NCBI GenBank assembly: GCA_003164275.1
Contig: PLSY01000305.1
Span: 1-5,471 of the forward strand
DNA length: 5,471 bases
Source: Acidimicrobiaceae bacterium
Lineage (GTDB): Bacteria > Actinomycetota > Acidimicrobiia > Acidimicrobiales > RAAP-2
Direction: 5' to 3'
The notes beneath the pieces are model-generated. The model had not been told where the DNA came from, ran no database searches, and was given only the letters and a program-made list of their open reading frames with translations. Position 1 is the stretch's first letter, and every line of letters starts with the position of its first letter. Below, in pieces: positions 4,989-5,471 of this stretch. A program made the translations under genes and the position numbers.

Positions 4989-5435
4989 ATGAGCATCGAC
5001 CCACCGTTCATTACCGAGTCGGACGGCACGACACGGAAGGGCACAATGGTCCATCCTGGCCGGGACTGGAACCTCGACCTCCAGAACCTTGAGCTGTCGT
5101 ACTTCCGCATCGACCACCAGACTTGTCTTCAGTTCGGAGACACTGTCATCCAGATTGGCTGTCCGCTCACACTCAAGGTGGAAGGCGAGACGTACGTGCT
5201 CGACGAGCCGCAAGATCTTGGACCCCTGCTCGGGCAGTATCCGGACACCTTGGCCACAGGAACGGTTGACGAAGATGGGACGCTTCGTCTCGCTTTTTGT
5301 CGGGGCTGGACCGTCGACGTTCCGCCGAACCCTCACTATGAGGCATGGCAGATCGCAGGCCCTGGCAATGCGCTGGTGGTCTGTCCACCAGACGGCGGCA
5401 GTCTCGCCGTCTGGGCCAACACGAAAGGCTCCTGA
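4989..5435 (+). CDS. DUF6188-like protein
   Basis: This 148-residue soluble protein of mostly beta structure lacks a signal peptide or membrane segment. It resembles DUF6188: after HPGRDW (22-27) comes a strand-rich stretch where FRIDHQTCLQFGDTVIQIGCPL (39-60) parallels the 'D-x-x-x-x-L-x-F' repeats of the family. Then come LGPLLGQ (77-83), the DGTLRLAFCRGWTVDVPP stretch (96-113), the signature YEAW (117-120), and a Gly-rich end with SLAVW (138-142). The call is from recognition of these motifs. DUF6188 proteins have no proven activity; some are found near polymorphic-toxin and immunity genes, but nothing here shows that. The start at 4989 has GGAG four bases before it. An alternative ATG at 5046 (129 residues, starting just before HPGRDW) has GGAAGGG four bases before it and is also credible. 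It lies 35 bp right of the element terminus. Confidence 0.8.
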   Translation: MSIDPPFITESDGTTRKGTMVHPGRDWNLDLQNLELSYFRIDHQTCLQFGDTVIQIGCPLTLKVEGETYVLDEPQDLGPLLGQYPDTLATGTVDEDGTLRLAFCRGWTVDVPPNPHYEAWQIAGPGNALVVCPPDGGSLAVWANTKGS

Positions 5436-5440
5436 CCATC

Positions 5441-5459
5441 CCTGAACGCCGGTTCCAGG
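5441..5459 (+). terminator. Hairpin after the DUF6188-like gene, probable terminator
   Basis: CCTGAAC (5441-5447) pairs with GTTC and AGG (5452-5455, 5457-5459) around a GCCG loop, with one bulged C at 5456. It starts 5 bases after the TGA at 5433-5435. No T-run is visible before the window ends at 5471, so it is a U-poor hairpin. Its position right after the stop supports a role at the transcript end. Confidence 0.35.
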
Positions 5460-5471
5460 CCGTCGTAGAGT

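Noticed and set aside
4906..5435. A third recombinase, as in recombinase-in-trio elements
   Set aside because: No frame after 4905 shows recombinase motifs, and the right inverted repeat lies only 17 bp after the second gene.
1..5471. CRISPR array, tRNA or rRNA genes
   Set aside because: No regularly spaced repeats and no cloverleaf or rRNA-like segment were seen on either strand.

Overview
The window looks like an accessory region of a high-GC Gram-positive (actinobacterial) chromosome or plasmid. The grounds are GC-rich third codon positions, GTG starts, ATGA-overlapping gene pairs, and two tyrosine recombinases that strongly resemble a pair common in Actinobacteria. This assignment rests on recognition, not a search. 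The genus cannot be told.

Layout: (i) 1-251 holds the probable tail of a rightward gene and two small GC-rich hairpins where convergent genes meet. (ii) 252-1318 is a leftward two-gene operon: a PH-like-fold protein (inferred) followed by a single-pass membrane protein, overlapping by ATGA. (iii) 1319-1647 is a 329-bp divergent intergenic region with an AT-rich palindrome, an overlapping GC stem and a possible promoter. (iv) 1648-2465 is a rightward two-gene operon of unknown function: a small four-cysteine protein that may be a degenerate HNH/treble-clef domain, and an acidic protein, again overlapping by ATGA. (v) 2502-4953 is a compact mobile element. (vi) 4989-5435 is a DUF6188-like gene, followed by a hairpin.

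The most informative structure is the element at 2502-4953. It carries only two tyrosine recombinase genes, overlapping by ATGA, each with a complete R-K-H-R-H-Y active-site set. Two matching inverted repeats bound it (2502-2530 and, inverted, 4923-4953; 24 of 25 aligned bases identical outside a short variable spacer). The left repeat runs into a 12-bp perfect palindrome, nested in a larger stem, that ends just before the Shine-Dalgarno of the first recombinase. The termini sit 36 bp after one gene and 35 bp before the next, so the element looks like an insertion between genes that may once have been neighbours. No cargo gene lies within these repeats. It resembles a reduced relative of Tn554-type and recombinase-in-trio elements, with two recombinases and no third.

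The flanking genes are small, poorly characterised, co-directional pairs. Their products (membrane protein, PH-like, zinc-binding, DUF6188) are plausible accessory functions, but the sequence does not show what they do.
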